Notes: generated by a model from the letters alone, not told the origin. DNA of 64,000 nt from SB15 sp964639245 (GCA_964639245.1 CAZXCU010000002.1:620001-684000); one strand, 5' to 3'. Positions 1 through 8,604 are shown, numbered from the stretch's first letter. Numbers and translations are program-made.

Positions 1-396
1 GAAAAAGCGGCGGGCAACGAAGGCTTAGGCGGGGCGGCAGCCAGCACCGGACTCGGTTTTGGCTTGGGGCAAAATCTGGGCAATATGATGAATCCGGCAG
101 CCAATCAGCAACAAATGATGCAGCAGCAGTTGATGATGCAGCAAATGCAACAGATGCAGCAGATGATGGACAATATGAACAAAATGCAGCAGGGGGGACA
201 GCCTCAAGCTCCCGCCGCACAACCGGCTGCTGCGCCTGCCGCGAGTGGTGGTGCGCCCAAAACCGTTGAGGAAATCGAAGCGGCGTTGGATGCGCTGGAA
301 ATCCGCCTGATGAACGGTGAAATTTCGGAAGATTTGTACAACAAAATGTCCGAAAAATGGCAGGCGAAATTGAATGAATTAAAGGGTGGGGCGTAA
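1..396 (+). CDS. C-terminal part of a SHOCT-tailed protein (SPFH/band-7-like family likely); 5' end outside window
   Basis: The reading frame is open from base 1 and ends at TAA 394-396, so only the last 131 residues are visible. They comprise a Gly-rich start, a Met/Gln-rich stretch (about residues 30-65 of the fragment), an Ala/Pro-rich linker and a C-terminal helical pair with the pattern LxxLxxRLxxGEIxxxxYxxxxxxW. That last part matches SHOCT, a short domain often found at the C-terminus of bacterial proteins. Gly/Met/Gln-rich tails ending in SHOCT are common on SPFH/virion-core-like proteins, so that is the likely identity, but the SPFH domain itself lies upstream of the window and cannot be checked. 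A strong hairpin terminator follows at 407-439. Confidence 0.6.
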   Translation, partial: EKAAGNEGLGGAAASTGLGFGLGQNLGNMMNPAANQQQMMQQQLMMQQMQQMQQMMDNMNKMQQGGQPQAPAAQPAAAPAASGGAPKTVEEIEAALDALEIRLMNGEISEDLYNKMSEKWQAKLNELKGGA

Positions 397-406
397 GTTT
401 TACCCC

Positions 407-439
407 AAAAAGCCCCTTTCTGAGTTGAAAGGGGCTTTT
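407..439 (+). terminator. Rho-independent terminator after the SHOCT-tailed gene
   Basis: A 13-bp perfect stem (AAAAGCCCCTTTC pairing with GAAAGGGGCTTTT) surrounds a 6-base loop, 10 bases after the stop codon at 396. The 3' arm ends in TTTT. The descending arm overlaps the -35 element of the next promoter. Confidence 0.85.
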
Positions 440-453
440 GACTCATTTATAAT
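425..453 (+). promoter_or_regulatory. Sigma-70-type promoter for the Fic gene
   Basis: TTGAAA (425-430) and TATAAT (448-453) are separated by exactly 17 bases. The predicted start lies near 460, giving a 5' leader of under 20 bases before the ATG at 478. The -35 box lies in the loop and descending arm of the upstream terminator hairpin. Confidence 0.55.
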
Positions 454-477
454 AAATTTTTATTTGGCGAATGAAGC

Positions 478-1944
478 ATGTGGCAACCTATTCAAGACAT
501 ACCTACCAATTGGAAAAATCTTGCAGATGAAAGTTTGCATAGTTTGGCGAAAGTTTGGCAAGAACGACAAGCAGAATTACGTGCTTCTAAGTCGTATCAA
601 ACTTTTCAAGAGCGTTTACGCCGTCGGATTGCTATAGAGACAGGCGTCTTAGAACGCTTGTACACAATAGACAGAGGCATCACGTATTTACTGATTGAAC
701 ATGGGATTGATGAGTCGCTAATTCCTCATGGTGCAACCGATAAGCCTGCAACAGAGGTGGTCGCCTTAATTCGTGACCACGAAAAAGCTATTGATATGGT
801 GTTTGATTTTGTGGGCAATCAGCGTGAATTATCTAATTCATTCATCAAATCACTTCATCAACTGCTGACAAGACATCAAGATTACGCACAAGGATTGGAT
901 GAATTTGGCTACTTGGTCAATATTACTTTGAGGCGGGGGGATTGGAAGTTACAACCAAATAACCCCTTGCGCCCTGATGGAAGTATTCATTATTATTGCC
1001 CACCTGAACAAGTTGCATCTCAAATGGATCAATTAATCGCTTGGCATCTCCAACACCAAGCAATGAGTATGTCTCCAGAAATTGAAGCTGCATGGTTACA
1101 TCATCGTTTTACTCAAATTCATCCATTTCAAGATGGTAATGGGCGAGTAGCACGTTGTTTAGCTAGCCTAGTGTTAATTCAATCGCGCTGGTTTCCATTG
1201 GTTGTCACACGGGATGAGCGGAACGACTATATCACCGCTTTGGAAGAATCTGATGCAGGCGATTTAAAGTCATTAATTGAATTGTTTGTTCGCGCTCAGA
1301 AAAAAGAATTTTTGAGCGCTTTAAGTATCTCGGAGGAAGTAATCTCCGAGCATAGAACTTATACAAGTATGCTTGACGCTATTCAAAATAAATTGAAAGA
1401 AGATGTTGAGAACAAAAATTTACAGGCTCGAAAGCAACTAGAAACATTTGCTATTGAATTATTTAATTTGGCACAACCAAGGTTGCATGATGTTGCAAAT
1501 GATATTAAGGCTGTGTTCCATAGTTCCAGCTCTAATGGTAGTGCGTCCATTATAAGTGCCTTATCGGGTGATGACCGTGACTGGTATCATCGCTATCAAA
1601 TAATAGAAACTGCTAAACAACTAGGCTACTACGCTAATTTAAAAGGCTATAAAAGTTGGATTAAACTAACCATTCGTACTACGGATGTGCAAACAGAAAT
1701 GCTTTTTTCTTTTCACCATGTTGGATATGAAATTCAGAATTTAATGGTATGTTCTGGTTGTATTTACCGTAAATTTCCTTCCGATGATGATACATCTAGT
1801 GTTATACAAGAATTACAGGTACTAGCTTCTGCACCCTTTCAATTTGCCTACTTAGATGACTCAGAAAAATTACAAGACCGATTCAAAAAATGGCTTGAAC
1901 AAAGCATTGTTATTGGATTGGAATATTGGCGGAGAGGGCTGTAA
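478..1944 (+). CDS. Fic family protein (AMPylase-type), AT-rich
   Basis: This 488-residue protein carries the Fic signature HPFQDGNGRVAR with the catalytic His at residue 215. Fic enzymes usually transfer AMP (sometimes other phosphate-containing groups) from a nucleotide onto a hydroxyl side chain of a target protein. An upstream T-x-x-x-E-R sequence at residues 55-60 resembles the (S/T)xxxE(G/N) inhibitory helix of class II Fic proteins, but has Arg where Gly/Asn is usual. Residues from about 300 to the end are not recognised. The ATG at 478 has no good Shine-Dalgarno but sits just behind a strong promoter. Base composition and codon use are clearly more AT-rich than in the flanking genes, suggesting recent acquisition. 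No antitoxin-like partner gene adjoins it. Confidence 0.9.
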   Translation: MWQPIQDIPTNWKNLADESLHSLAKVWQERQAELRASKSYQTFQERLRRRIAIETGVLERLYTIDRGITYLLIEHGIDESLIPHGATDKPATEVVALIRDHEKAIDMVFDFVGNQRELSNSFIKSLHQLLTRHQDYAQGLDEFGYLVNITLRRGDWKLQPNNPLRPDGSIHYYCPPEQVASQMDQLIAWHLQHQAMSMSPEIEAAWLHHRFTQIHPFQDGNGRVARCLASLVLIQSRWFPLVVTRDERNDYITALEESDAGDLKSLIELFVRAQKKEFLSALSISEEVISEHRTYTSMLDAIQNKLKEDVENKNLQARKQLETFAIELFNLAQPRLHDVANDIKAVFHSSSSNGSASIISALSGDDRDWYHRYQIIETAKQLGYYANLKGYKSWIKLTIRTTDVQTEMLFSFHHVGYEIQNLMVCSGCIYRKFPSDDDTSSVIQELQVLASAPFQFAYLDDSEKLQDRFKKWLEQSIVIGLEYWRRGL

Positions 1945-1949
1945 CCCTC

Positions 1950-2888
1950 TCATTGCTGTTGCTGCTGCGCTTGCGATTCAACCGTGATGGGCAGCCATGT
2001 ATCCGTCGATTCAACACGCTGCGCCATATTTTCCAGCGCGTAGACCTGCACCGCCACTTCTAAATGACTTTCGCTATCGCCTTTAAAAACCCCTCTCGTC
2101 GGTGGTACATCATGATAATCGCGGCCTATAGCGGTGCGAATATGCCGTTCCCCGGCGATTAAGTCATTGGTGGGGTCAAACCCAACCCAACCGAGTTCAG
2201 GAAAATATACCTCTAGCCACGCATGAGTCGCATCCTGTGCAGAACGGTCAGCATGACCATTACCACGATGAAATAAATAGCCACTCACATAGCGGGCAGG
2301 AATACGCAAATGACGCAAAATCGCCAGCATGATATGCGTGTAATCCTGACAGACCCCCTGACGACTTTTGAGGGCAACATCAATTGGCGAATCGACCTGT
2401 GTACTTTGCGGCACATAGTCAAAGGAGTCGTAAATGATGCCGTTAATTTCCCTGACCAGACTCATCGGGTCATCCCGTTCGCGTAAATCAAACTCCTTGA
2501 TGAATTCATACAGCAGGGGAGTCGGGTGGGTGAAATCGCTGGGCTGCACCCATTCCCAGAAGGCGTTGGTGTGCGCCACGACATGTAAATCGTGCCATGT
2601 TGAAGCGGGTAAGTTCTGCGGCGGGACAGGGATGCTGCCGATTTCGACTTCACTTTCGGCAGTGATTCGCAGTTGGCGGTGGGGTTCGGGAACGGAAAAG
2701 TGATAGACCTGATTCCCGTTGCAGTCCGTGTAGTGATGCACAGGAACAGTGGGTTTGAGGTGTAATTGGAAGGACAGACAACGCGCAGTTCCTTCGGAAA
2801 GCGGCTGCATATACACTTCCATGACACTTTCGGTAACGGGTTGCGAATAATCAAAACGTGTCACATGGCGAATGGCGTATACAGGCAT
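1950..2888 (-). CDS. Bacterial transglutaminase-like protease/ligase
   Basis: This 312-residue protein has the bacterial transglutaminase N-terminal beta domain (about 1-90, starting MPVYAIRHVTRFDY) followed by a transglutaminase-core papain-like domain. The catalytic triad is visible: Cys180 in GVCQDY, His222 in THAWLE and Asp238 in GFDPTND. Members of this superfamily act as thiol peptidases or amide-forming enzymes. There is no signal peptide, so a cytoplasmic location is expected. It is the last gene of a minus-strand operon with the alpha-E gene (3-base gap) and the ATP-grasp gene, a pairing known across many bacteria and predicted to make or process a peptide-type tag or metabolite. The substrate is unknown. 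The gene ends 5 bases from the convergent Fic gene. Confidence 0.9.
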   Translation of the reverse strand: MPVYAIRHVTRFDYSQPVTESVMEVYMQPLSEGTARCLSFQLHLKPTVPVHHYTDCNGNQVYHFSVPEPHRQLRITAESEVEIGSIPVPPQNLPASTWHDLHVVAHTNAFWEWVQPSDFTHPTPLLYEFIKEFDLRERDDPMSLVREINGIIYDSFDYVPQSTQVDSPIDVALKSRQGVCQDYTHIMLAILRHLRIPARYVSGYLFHRGNGHADRSAQDATHAWLEVYFPELGWVGFDPTNDLIAGERHIRTAIGRDYHDVPPTRGVFKGDSESHLEVAVQVYALENMAQRVESTDTWLPITVESQAQQQQQ

Positions 2889-2891
2889 AAC

Positions 2892-3848
2892 CTAGTACAT
2901 ATCTCGGTTGATAGGATATTCGATATAAGCACGGTAAATGGCTTCGTGAAGCCGACTGCACTGTTGTTGAATGTCGTGCAGATATGAGTGTAAACCCGTA
3001 TGCACAATTTCGTCTAGCTGTCCAAAATCCAGACTGGCTCTTAAACGGCCTGCCAGCTTTTTGACCCGTTGCGTTTGGCGCGTTTCGGCAGCGTTGCCAA
3101 AATTGTCAAGCGCTCGCTGCACCTGGTACACCGAAAAACAGACGGAGTGGGGGAAGGTCGGGTTGAGGAGCAAAAATTCAACGGCTTCCCCCGCTTGAAT
3201 ATCGGCGCTATAAACTTTGCAGTAGGCTTCAAACGCGGTGCAGGATTTGAGCAAGCTAATCCATTCTAAATAATCAGCCACCCCGGTCATATTGTCTGCC
3301 ATCGAAAAAGTGCTGTAATGGGTATCCAGCAGTTTGGAGATGGCGATAGCGCGTTCAATGTAGCGTCCAGCATGGATAAAATACCAGCCTTTTTCATGAT
3401 TCATCGTGCTGTAGCTGATGCCTTCAAAGAGATGGATGCTTTCTTTGACGGTGCGGAAAAATTCGCGGGGTTGCCCATACCACACCTCCTCAAAATGCAC
3501 GCCTTTGAGGTGCAAAAAAGTACGGTTGACCTGTTCCCACATTTCGGAACTCATCTGTTCGCGGACTTGGCGGGCATTTTCGCGGGCAGAATGTACACTG
3601 GCAATAATGGAACTCTGGTTGTTGATTTCCAGCGTGAGCCATTTTGCAGCCGAAAAATTATCGCTGATGTCAGGATGTTCTTTGATATTGAGGCTTTGCA
3701 AAATATATTGCCAGCGTTGCCCATGCGAGGCCGGCGATTGGTCGAGCATTAAATCTAAGTTGACATCCAGCAAACGGGCGGTATGTTCGGCGCGTTCCAG
3801 ATAGCGCCCAATCCAGTAGAGATGGTCAGCAACCCGTGAAAGCATCAT
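2892..3848 (-). CDS. Alpha-E domain-containing protein
   Basis: This is a helical protein of about 318 residues whose start MMLSRVADHLYWIGRYLERAE is shortened here to its conserved core LSRVADHLYWIGRYLERAE, typical of the alpha-E (DUF403) family. I chose the ATG at 3848 rather than the one at 3860 because it forms a 4-base ATGA overlap with the stop of the ATP-grasp gene and matches the usual family start. Alpha-E proteins are almost always encoded with a circularly permuted ATP-grasp enzyme and a transglutaminase, as here. They have been predicted to take part in an amidoligase-based peptide synthesis or modification pathway (Iyer and Aravind work on amidoligases). No catalytic activity has been shown for the family, as far as I know. 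Confidence 0.88.
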   Translation of the reverse strand: MMLSRVADHLYWIGRYLERAEHTARLLDVNLDLMLDQSPASHGQRWQYILQSLNIKEHPDISDNFSAAKWLTLEINNQSSIIASVHSARENARQVREQMSSEMWEQVNRTFLHLKGVHFEEVWYGQPREFFRTVKESIHLFEGISYSTMNHEKGWYFIHAGRYIERAIAISKLLDTHYSTFSMADNMTGVADYLEWISLLKSCTAFEAYCKVYSADIQAGEAVEFLLLNPTFPHSVCFSVYQVQRALDNFGNAAETRQTQRVKKLAGRLRASLDFGQLDEIVHTGLHSYLHDIQQQCSRLHEAIYRAYIEYPINRDMY

Positions 3849-5296
3849 TGCAGCACCCATGTATCTTTACTCCCGCCGCCCTGCGACGAATTGACCACCA
3901 ATGACCCCTGTACCAGCGCCACACGGGTTAAACCGCCCGGCACAATGGTAATTTCATCTCCGTAGAGGATGTAGGGACGCAAATCGACATGGCGGGCTTC
4001 CACCCGGTTGTTGATGTAACAGGGAGCGCGGGAAAGGGACAAAATCGGCTGGGCGATGTAATTGCGCGGGTTGGCAGTGATGAGGTCACGGAATTTTTCC
4101 CGCTGGGCGGCGCTGCTATGCGACCCGATTAACATGCCATAGCCCCCCGATTCGCCCACCGCTTTGATGACAAATTTTTCCATATTTTGGAGAACATGCT
4201 GGCAGTGTTTTTCATGGTTCATCAAATAGGTTTCGACGTTGGGCAAAATCGGGTCTTGGTCGAGATAGTAGCGGATGATGGCCGGAACATAAGCGTACAC
4301 GGCTTTGTCATCGGCGACCCCTGTTCCCAGTGAATTTGCCAGCGCCACATTGCCCGCCCGATACGCATTCAGCAACCCTGCTACACCCAGAATCGAATCC
4401 GGGCGGAAGGCCAGAGGGTCAACAAAATCATCATCCACGCGGCGGTAAATGACATCGACCCGTTTGAGTCCGTCAATCGTTTTCATGTAAATCACATTGT
4501 TGAGCGCAATCAGATCACGCCCCTCGACCAGTTGAATCCCCATCAAACGGGCAAGGTAGGTATGCTCGAAATAGGCCGAGTTAAATACGCCGGGGGTGAG
4601 CAGTACAATATTCGGGTCGGTGCTGCGGTGGGGAGCAAGCGCCCGCAGCGAATTGAGCAGCATTTGCGGGTAGCGGCTGACCGGACGCACACCGTAATCG
4701 GAAAACAGCGAAGGAAAGACGTATTTGGTGACCTGCCGATTCGCCAGCATGTAGGAAACACCGCTTGGCACGCGCAAATTATCTTCCAGCACCACAAATT
4801 GACCGTCTGCCAGCCGGACTAAATCTGTCCCAACCACAGAAATATAAATATCTTTCGGCACATGCACCCCGCGCATTTGACGGCGGAAATGCTGCGAACT
4901 GTAGATGAGTTCACGCGGCACAATCCGGTCTGCCAGAATGTGTCCCTCATGGTAAATATCCTTGAGGAACAGGTTCAAAGCGGTGATGCGCTGGATCAAG
5001 CCCTGTTCGATCACTTCCCATTCTTTGCTGGTGAGGATGCGCGGTAGCAAATCGAAGGGGAAAATGCGCTCTGTGCCTTCGTCCTCGCCATAGACGGTAA
5101 AGGTGATGCCCTGATTCAAAAAAGACAAATCGGCGGCCTGCTGGCGGTGCTGGAAGTCTTCGGTAGGCATGGTTCGCAGTTTGTCATAGAGACCGATGTA
5201 GGGCAGACGCGGAACATGAACAGCCTCAAACATTTCATCGTAGGCTGTATCTAGCTCATAGTGGCTAAAATGGCTGGTTTGAGCAGCGACTGTCAT
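3845..5296 (-). CDS. Circularly permuted ATP-grasp type 2 protein
   Basis: This 483-residue protein belongs to the circularly permuted ATP-grasp family linked to alpha-E proteins. Recognisable stretches include FVVLEDNLRVPSGVSYML (ATP-grasp core with acidic metal ligands) and the glycine-rich loop GESGGYGM. ATP-grasp enzymes couple ATP hydrolysis to amide or peptide bond formation through an acyl phosphate, so this is the likely ligase of the operon. The start was set at 5296 (MTVAAQ) because a strong AAGGGGAGG Shine-Dalgarno lies just upstream; the open frame continues 35 codons further but that extension is basic and not conserved-looking. It is the first gene of the operon, with the alpha-E and transglutaminase genes downstream. 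Confidence 0.9.
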   Translation of the reverse strand: MTVAAQTSHFSHYELDTAYDEMFEAVHVPRLPYIGLYDKLRTMPTEDFQHRQQAADLSFLNQGITFTVYGEDEGTERIFPFDLLPRILTSKEWEVIEQGLIQRITALNLFLKDIYHEGHILADRIVPRELIYSSQHFRRQMRGVHVPKDIYISVVGTDLVRLADGQFVVLEDNLRVPSGVSYMLANRQVTKYVFPSLFSDYGVRPVSRYPQMLLNSLRALAPHRSTDPNIVLLTPGVFNSAYFEHTYLARLMGIQLVEGRDLIALNNVIYMKTIDGLKRVDVIYRRVDDDFVDPLAFRPDSILGVAGLLNAYRAGNVALANSLGTGVADDKAVYAYVPAIIRYYLDQDPILPNVETYLMNHEKHCQHVLQNMEKFVIKAVGESGGYGMLIGSHSSAAQREKFRDLITANPRNYIAQPILSLSRAPCYINNRVEARHVDLRPYILYGDEITIVPGGLTRVALVQGSLVVNSSQGGGSKDTWVLQ

Positions 5297-5443
5297 GGAG
5301 ACCTCCCCTTTGTGGATACGCCTAATCGTAGCAAATTGCCTAAAAAAGTGAAATTGACGGGGAGTGCAGGCTGTTCGTTTTGTATGAACGGGTGTGTGCA
5401 ATAGTTACAAATGGGGCGGTCAGGATATACGGACGATTGTAGG

Positions 5444-5587
5444 GACGGGATGATGCACATTAACTTTTAAATACGGATATACGGACGGCATGTATGCCGT
5501 CCCTACAACATGCACCCGTAGGGACGCGATAGATCGCGTCCGCCAAAATGGTATCCGTCTTATTTTGTTAAACAGCATTATCCCGTC
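5444..5587. repeat. MITE-like palindromic element, copy A
   Basis: An intergenic segment of about 144 bases is bounded by imperfect inverted repeats: 5444-5479 and the complement of 5552-5587 share GACGGGAT, ATGC, TTAAC and ACGGATA in the same order. Inside are two perfect hairpins, GGACGGCATGTATGCCGTCC (5483-5502) and GGACGCGATAGATCGCGTCC (5522-5541), each next to CCCTA/TAGGG. It shares TTAACTTTT-AATA-GGATA and TTGTTAAACAGCA with copy B at 8605-8743. No coding potential is seen. It fills most of the gap between the ATP-grasp and DinB genes. Confidence 0.65.
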
Positions 5588-5596
5588 CGAATGATT

Positions 5597-6103
5597 CTAA
5601 ACGCCCTGATTAGCCTGTTGATACAACTGGTCGAAATATTCCCACCCCTGCAAATCCACGGGTTCAATACCCAATTGCGTCAAAATCGCTTTGACCTGTT
5701 CGCGGTGTTCGGTGGCATGGTTAATTACCTGAGTCAGCAAAATCGTTTTTGGTACGTTACGTGGCGTGCCGTCCCAATCAATTTCTACCATGTCATGCGC
5801 TTGGACTTTGCCTGCCCACTCAATTAAACCCGTACCAGTTGTCCGTAGCGCCTCGATGATTTCCGCCAGTGTCATGGGGGGTGCATCTTCTGGATGGTGG
5901 TACATTTGACCCGTGCTGATACGGGAAAAATACGATTGTTCAGATTTTGCGATATGCTGCAAGGTTTCGTAAATCGTGCCAAACGAACCCGGAATGGAAG
6001 CTGCCAGTTGTTCGTCGGTTAATTTCAGGCATTGGTCAAGCAATTGCAAATTTGCCCACAGGTGGTGGCGAAAGAGGGTAGTCAGTGTGTCGGTAGGTTG
6101 CAT
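5597..6103 (-). CDS. DinB-family four-helix protein
   Basis: This 168-residue protein has the DinB/YfiT four-helix-bundle pattern with the three metal-binding histidines in place: His50 (LQHIAKSEQSY), His129 and His133 (NHATEHREQV). DinB-like proteins include thiol-dependent S-transferases that use bacillithiol, mycothiol or glutathione, and many of unknown role; the substrate cannot be told here. The start MQPTDTLTTL at 6103 follows an AAGGGA Shine-Dalgarno. Hairpin repeats lie on both sides (5444-5587 and 6128-6186), so the gene stands alone as its own unit. Confidence 0.88.
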   Translation of the reverse strand: MQPTDTLTTLFRHHLWANLQLLDQCLKLTDEQLAASIPGSFGTIYETLQHIAKSEQSYFSRISTGQMYHHPEDAPPMTLAEIIEALRTTGTGLIEWAGKVQAHDMVEIDWDGTPRNVPKTILLTQVINHATEHREQVKAILTQLGIEPVDLQGWEYFDQLYQQANQGV

Positions 6104-6127
6104 GAAATGTCCCTTTCGTTGGTCAAC

Positions 6128-6186
6128 GGACGTGATAGATCACGCCCCTACAGCGCAATTTTGTAGGGACAGCATCCATACTGTCC
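6128..6186. repeat. Pair of palindromic hairpin repeats upstream of the DinB gene
   Basis: GGACGTGATAGATCACGCCC (6128-6147) followed by CTACA, and TAGGGACAG ... CTGTCC (6165-6186). Both have the same design as the inner hairpins of copy A (GGAC-arm, ATAGAT centre, CCCTACA or TAGGGAC flanks), so they are probably relatives or decayed pieces of the same element family. Confidence 0.55.
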
Positions 6187-6192
6187 ACGAGG

Positions 6193-7878
6193 CTAAATTT
6201 TACCGCAAGCCCACACCAATTTAAATGTGCTGCCGTGTCCGACTTGGCTTTCGACCACCACCTGTCCCTGATGCTGCTGCATAATTTGTTTGACAATCGC
6301 CAAGCCCAGTCCGCGTCCACCCGAATGACGACTGCGCGAACTGTCCACGCGGTAAAAACGCTCAAAAATGTGGGGGAGGTGTTCGGAAGCGATGCCTTCA
6401 CCGGTATCACGGACAATGACTTGAATACTGTCCTTTTCTTGGGTGGTCAGCAGGGTAATTTCTCCGCCGCGTGGGGTGTAGCGGATGGCATTGGCGATGA
6501 GGTTGCTCACCGCACGCTGCACAAGGTACGCATCGCCGTAAATGGGCGGCAGATTGTCCGCGAGGGTGTATTGCAGCATCCGTCCGTCGCTGGCGTTGCC
6601 TTCAAAACGGCGTACCGCGCTGGCAACAATCATATTCACATCTACCCAATCCATTTGCGGGGTGGGGGCGGTGTCCCGGCTGGCAAGGAAAATCAAATCC
6701 GACACCAGTTCCGACACTTCTTCCAATTCTTGATTCAAATGGTCGGCAGCTTCGGCAGGCGATTGAAGACGGTCTGCCATGCCTTCCAATTCAAGGCGCA
6801 TGAGGGTGAGGGGGGTTTTGAGTTCGTGGGCTAAATCATCGACCAATTGGGCGCGTAAACGGCGCTGTTCCGCAAGATGACGGGACATGTCGTTAAAAGC
6901 ACGGGCGAGTTTGCCAATATCGCCATTCATGCGGTTGGCCGTGACTTCATAGCCCCATTCGCCACCTTGAATCCGTGTAACCGCCGCCGTCAGGGAACGC
7001 ATCGGTTTGCTCATCTGATGGGATAAAATCAGCGCGAGAATCAGCGCCAGCCCGGTGCTGATACCCCCCGCAATTAAGTACCCTTCTTTCACTTCCTCAA
7101 TGAAAGCATTTTGTTCAACGGTGTATACCCCATCCTGTGAAGTGATGATGAACGTGCCGATTTTTGTGCCGTTGCGGTAAAGCGGTACACCTTTGTCCAG
7201 AAAGGCTTCATCAATTTCTTTGCCTAACAATTCGCTGGTGGTGTCCACGACCACGACTTCTTCACCGTTGACGACAATTCCGCGCTGGTCAGCCGCCACA
7301 ATGCTCGTGACCGCGAAGCCAATGTCGGCGGGTTGAATGACAATCGGGTCAACGGCAAACGGCGCTTGACTCTCAAAACGGCCTTCATCGGGTTGAATCA
7401 GGTAAAAACTGTTAAAGGCGGCATTGTCCGGTAGTGCGGGAGTGGAAGGTTCAAACCACTGTTCGATGAGGGCGGGGTCAAAGATGGCTTCCAGAAAATC
7501 AAAATCAAGCGAAAAACCGTCCTCCCATGTGCCATCCTCATAATGGGAAATGCCCGTGTCGCTAAAACTGAGGTTGCCGACGGTAAAGGTGCTGACTCCA
7601 TCCGCTTCAGAAATTTCGATGCTGAAATCGGGCAGTTTTTCGGTGATAGCGGCTTGCTGGGCGAGTTGTTCGGTCAGGCTGGTTTGTACGCCTTCCCAGT
7701 TGCCCTGTTTTTCATATTCTGCCAGCAGGGATGGGGCGGTCAGTTCGGCACGTTGATAATTGGTATCCGAGACCAGCACGGCAAATTCCGCATCGGTGGT
7801 GCGCGTTGCCAGAATCCAACTTGTCACCATCCCCACCAGAATCGTCAGGGCAAAACCCAGAAAAAGTTGCAAACGCAT
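6193..7878 (-). CDS. Membrane sensor histidine kinase (HAMP-HisKA-HATPase)
   Basis: This 561-residue kinase has an N-terminal membrane segment (about 5-24), a large extracytoplasmic sensor region (about 25-265), a second membrane segment (about 266-285), a HAMP linker, a HisKA domain with the phospho-accepting His351 (HELKTPLTLM) and a HATPase_c domain with DTGEGI (G1) and GGRGLGLAIV (G2). It should phosphorylate the response regulator encoded 6 bases upstream in the same operon. The start MRLQLFLG follows CAGGAG at good spacing. The sensor domain is not a recognised type, so the signal is unknown. Confidence 0.93.
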   Translation of the reverse strand: MRLQLFLGFALTILVGMVTSWILATRTTDAEFAVLVSDTNYQRAELTAPSLLAEYEKQGNWEGVQTSLTEQLAQQAAITEKLPDFSIEISEADGVSTFTVGNLSFSDTGISHYEDGTWEDGFSLDFDFLEAIFDPALIEQWFEPSTPALPDNAAFNSFYLIQPDEGRFESQAPFAVDPIVIQPADIGFAVTSIVAADQRGIVVNGEEVVVVDTTSELLGKEIDEAFLDKGVPLYRNGTKIGTFIITSQDGVYTVEQNAFIEEVKEGYLIAGGISTGLALILALILSHQMSKPMRSLTAAVTRIQGGEWGYEVTANRMNGDIGKLARAFNDMSRHLAEQRRLRAQLVDDLAHELKTPLTLMRLELEGMADRLQSPAEAADHLNQELEEVSELVSDLIFLASRDTAPTPQMDWVDVNMIVASAVRRFEGNASDGRMLQYTLADNLPPIYGDAYLVQRAVSNLIANAIRYTPRGGEITLLTTQEKDSIQVIVRDTGEGIASEHLPHIFERFYRVDSSRSRHSGGRGLGLAIVKQIMQQHQGQVVVESQVGHGSTFKLVWACGKI

Positions 7879-7884
7879 CGAAAC

Positions 7885-8574
7885 TTACTCCTGATGGGGG
7901 CAAAACCGGTAGCCTGCCCCGAAAACCGTTTGAATATAACGCGGGTTGGATGGGTCAGGTTCAATGCGGGTACGTAAGCGCCGGATGTGGATGTCGATGG
8001 CACGGTCAAAACTGTCAAAATCCTGCCCGAAAACATGGTCAATAATCTGGTCACGGGACAGGACTTGGTTAGGGTGCTGCATGAAAAAGGCCAGCAAATC
8101 AAATTGGCTGGTGGTCAGTTCAATCAAGCTGCCATTAATGCGACAGTGGCGTGCAAGGGTATCCAGTTCGATTTCCGCCAGACGGAGCAGATGGTCGGTT
8201 TGCAAACGGCCTTTGCTCCGTCGCAGGGTGGCTTCTATACGGGCGACCAGTTCTGCCGGACGAAACGGTTTGGTCAGGTAATCGTCCGCGCCGAGTTTGA
8301 GGCCGTTGATGATGTCGTGTTCGGTGACTTTGGCAGTGACCATGATAATGGGTACATCCGATTCTGCGCGGAGGGTTTTGCAGACCGTCCATCCGTCAAT
8401 TTCGGGAATCATCAAATCCAGCACGATTAAATCCGGTTTTTCGCGGCGGGCAAGGTGCAGCGCATCCCGCCCATTGTCGGTCATGAGACACACAAAGCCC
8501 GCGTTTTCCACATAGGTTTTTGTCCAGTGGGCGATGCGGGTTTCATCTTCGACAATCAGAATTTTCTCAGTCAT
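7885..8574 (-). CDS. OmpR/PhoB-family response regulator
   Basis: This 229-residue protein has a receiver domain (1-120) with the acidic pair ED at 9-10, the phospho-acceptor Asp53 (VLDLMIPEIDGW), and the conserved Lys in LTKPF. A winged-helix trans_reg_C domain follows, with the family signature AIDIHIRRLRTRIEPDP and GAGYRF near the end. It binds DNA as a phosphorylated dimer and pairs with the histidine kinase just downstream. Shine-Dalgarno AGGGAA precedes the ATG at 8574. Likely targets include nearby genes such as the secreted repeat protein at 8767-10017, but that is inference. Confidence 0.95.
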   Translation of the reverse strand: MTEKILIVEDETRIAHWTKTYVENAGFVCLMTDNGRDALHLARREKPDLIVLDLMIPEIDGWTVCKTLRAESDVPIIMVTAKVTEHDIINGLKLGADDYLTKPFRPAELVARIEATLRRSKGRLQTDHLLRLAEIELDTLARHCRINGSLIELTTSQFDLLAFFMQHPNQVLSRDQIIDHVFGQDFDSFDRAIDIHIRRLRTRIEPDPSNPRYIQTVFGAGYRFCPHQE

Positions 8575-8604
8575 GTGGTTTTCCCTCAGCCCGGTTGTTG
8601 CCCC

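Noticed and set aside
64..222. Met/Gln repeats at the window start as a microsatellite
   Set aside because: It is low-complexity coding sequence of the SHOCT-tailed protein, with varied codons.
6235..6834. Plus-strand frame of 199 codons
   Set aside because: Opposite the histidine kinase HATPase region; shadow frame.
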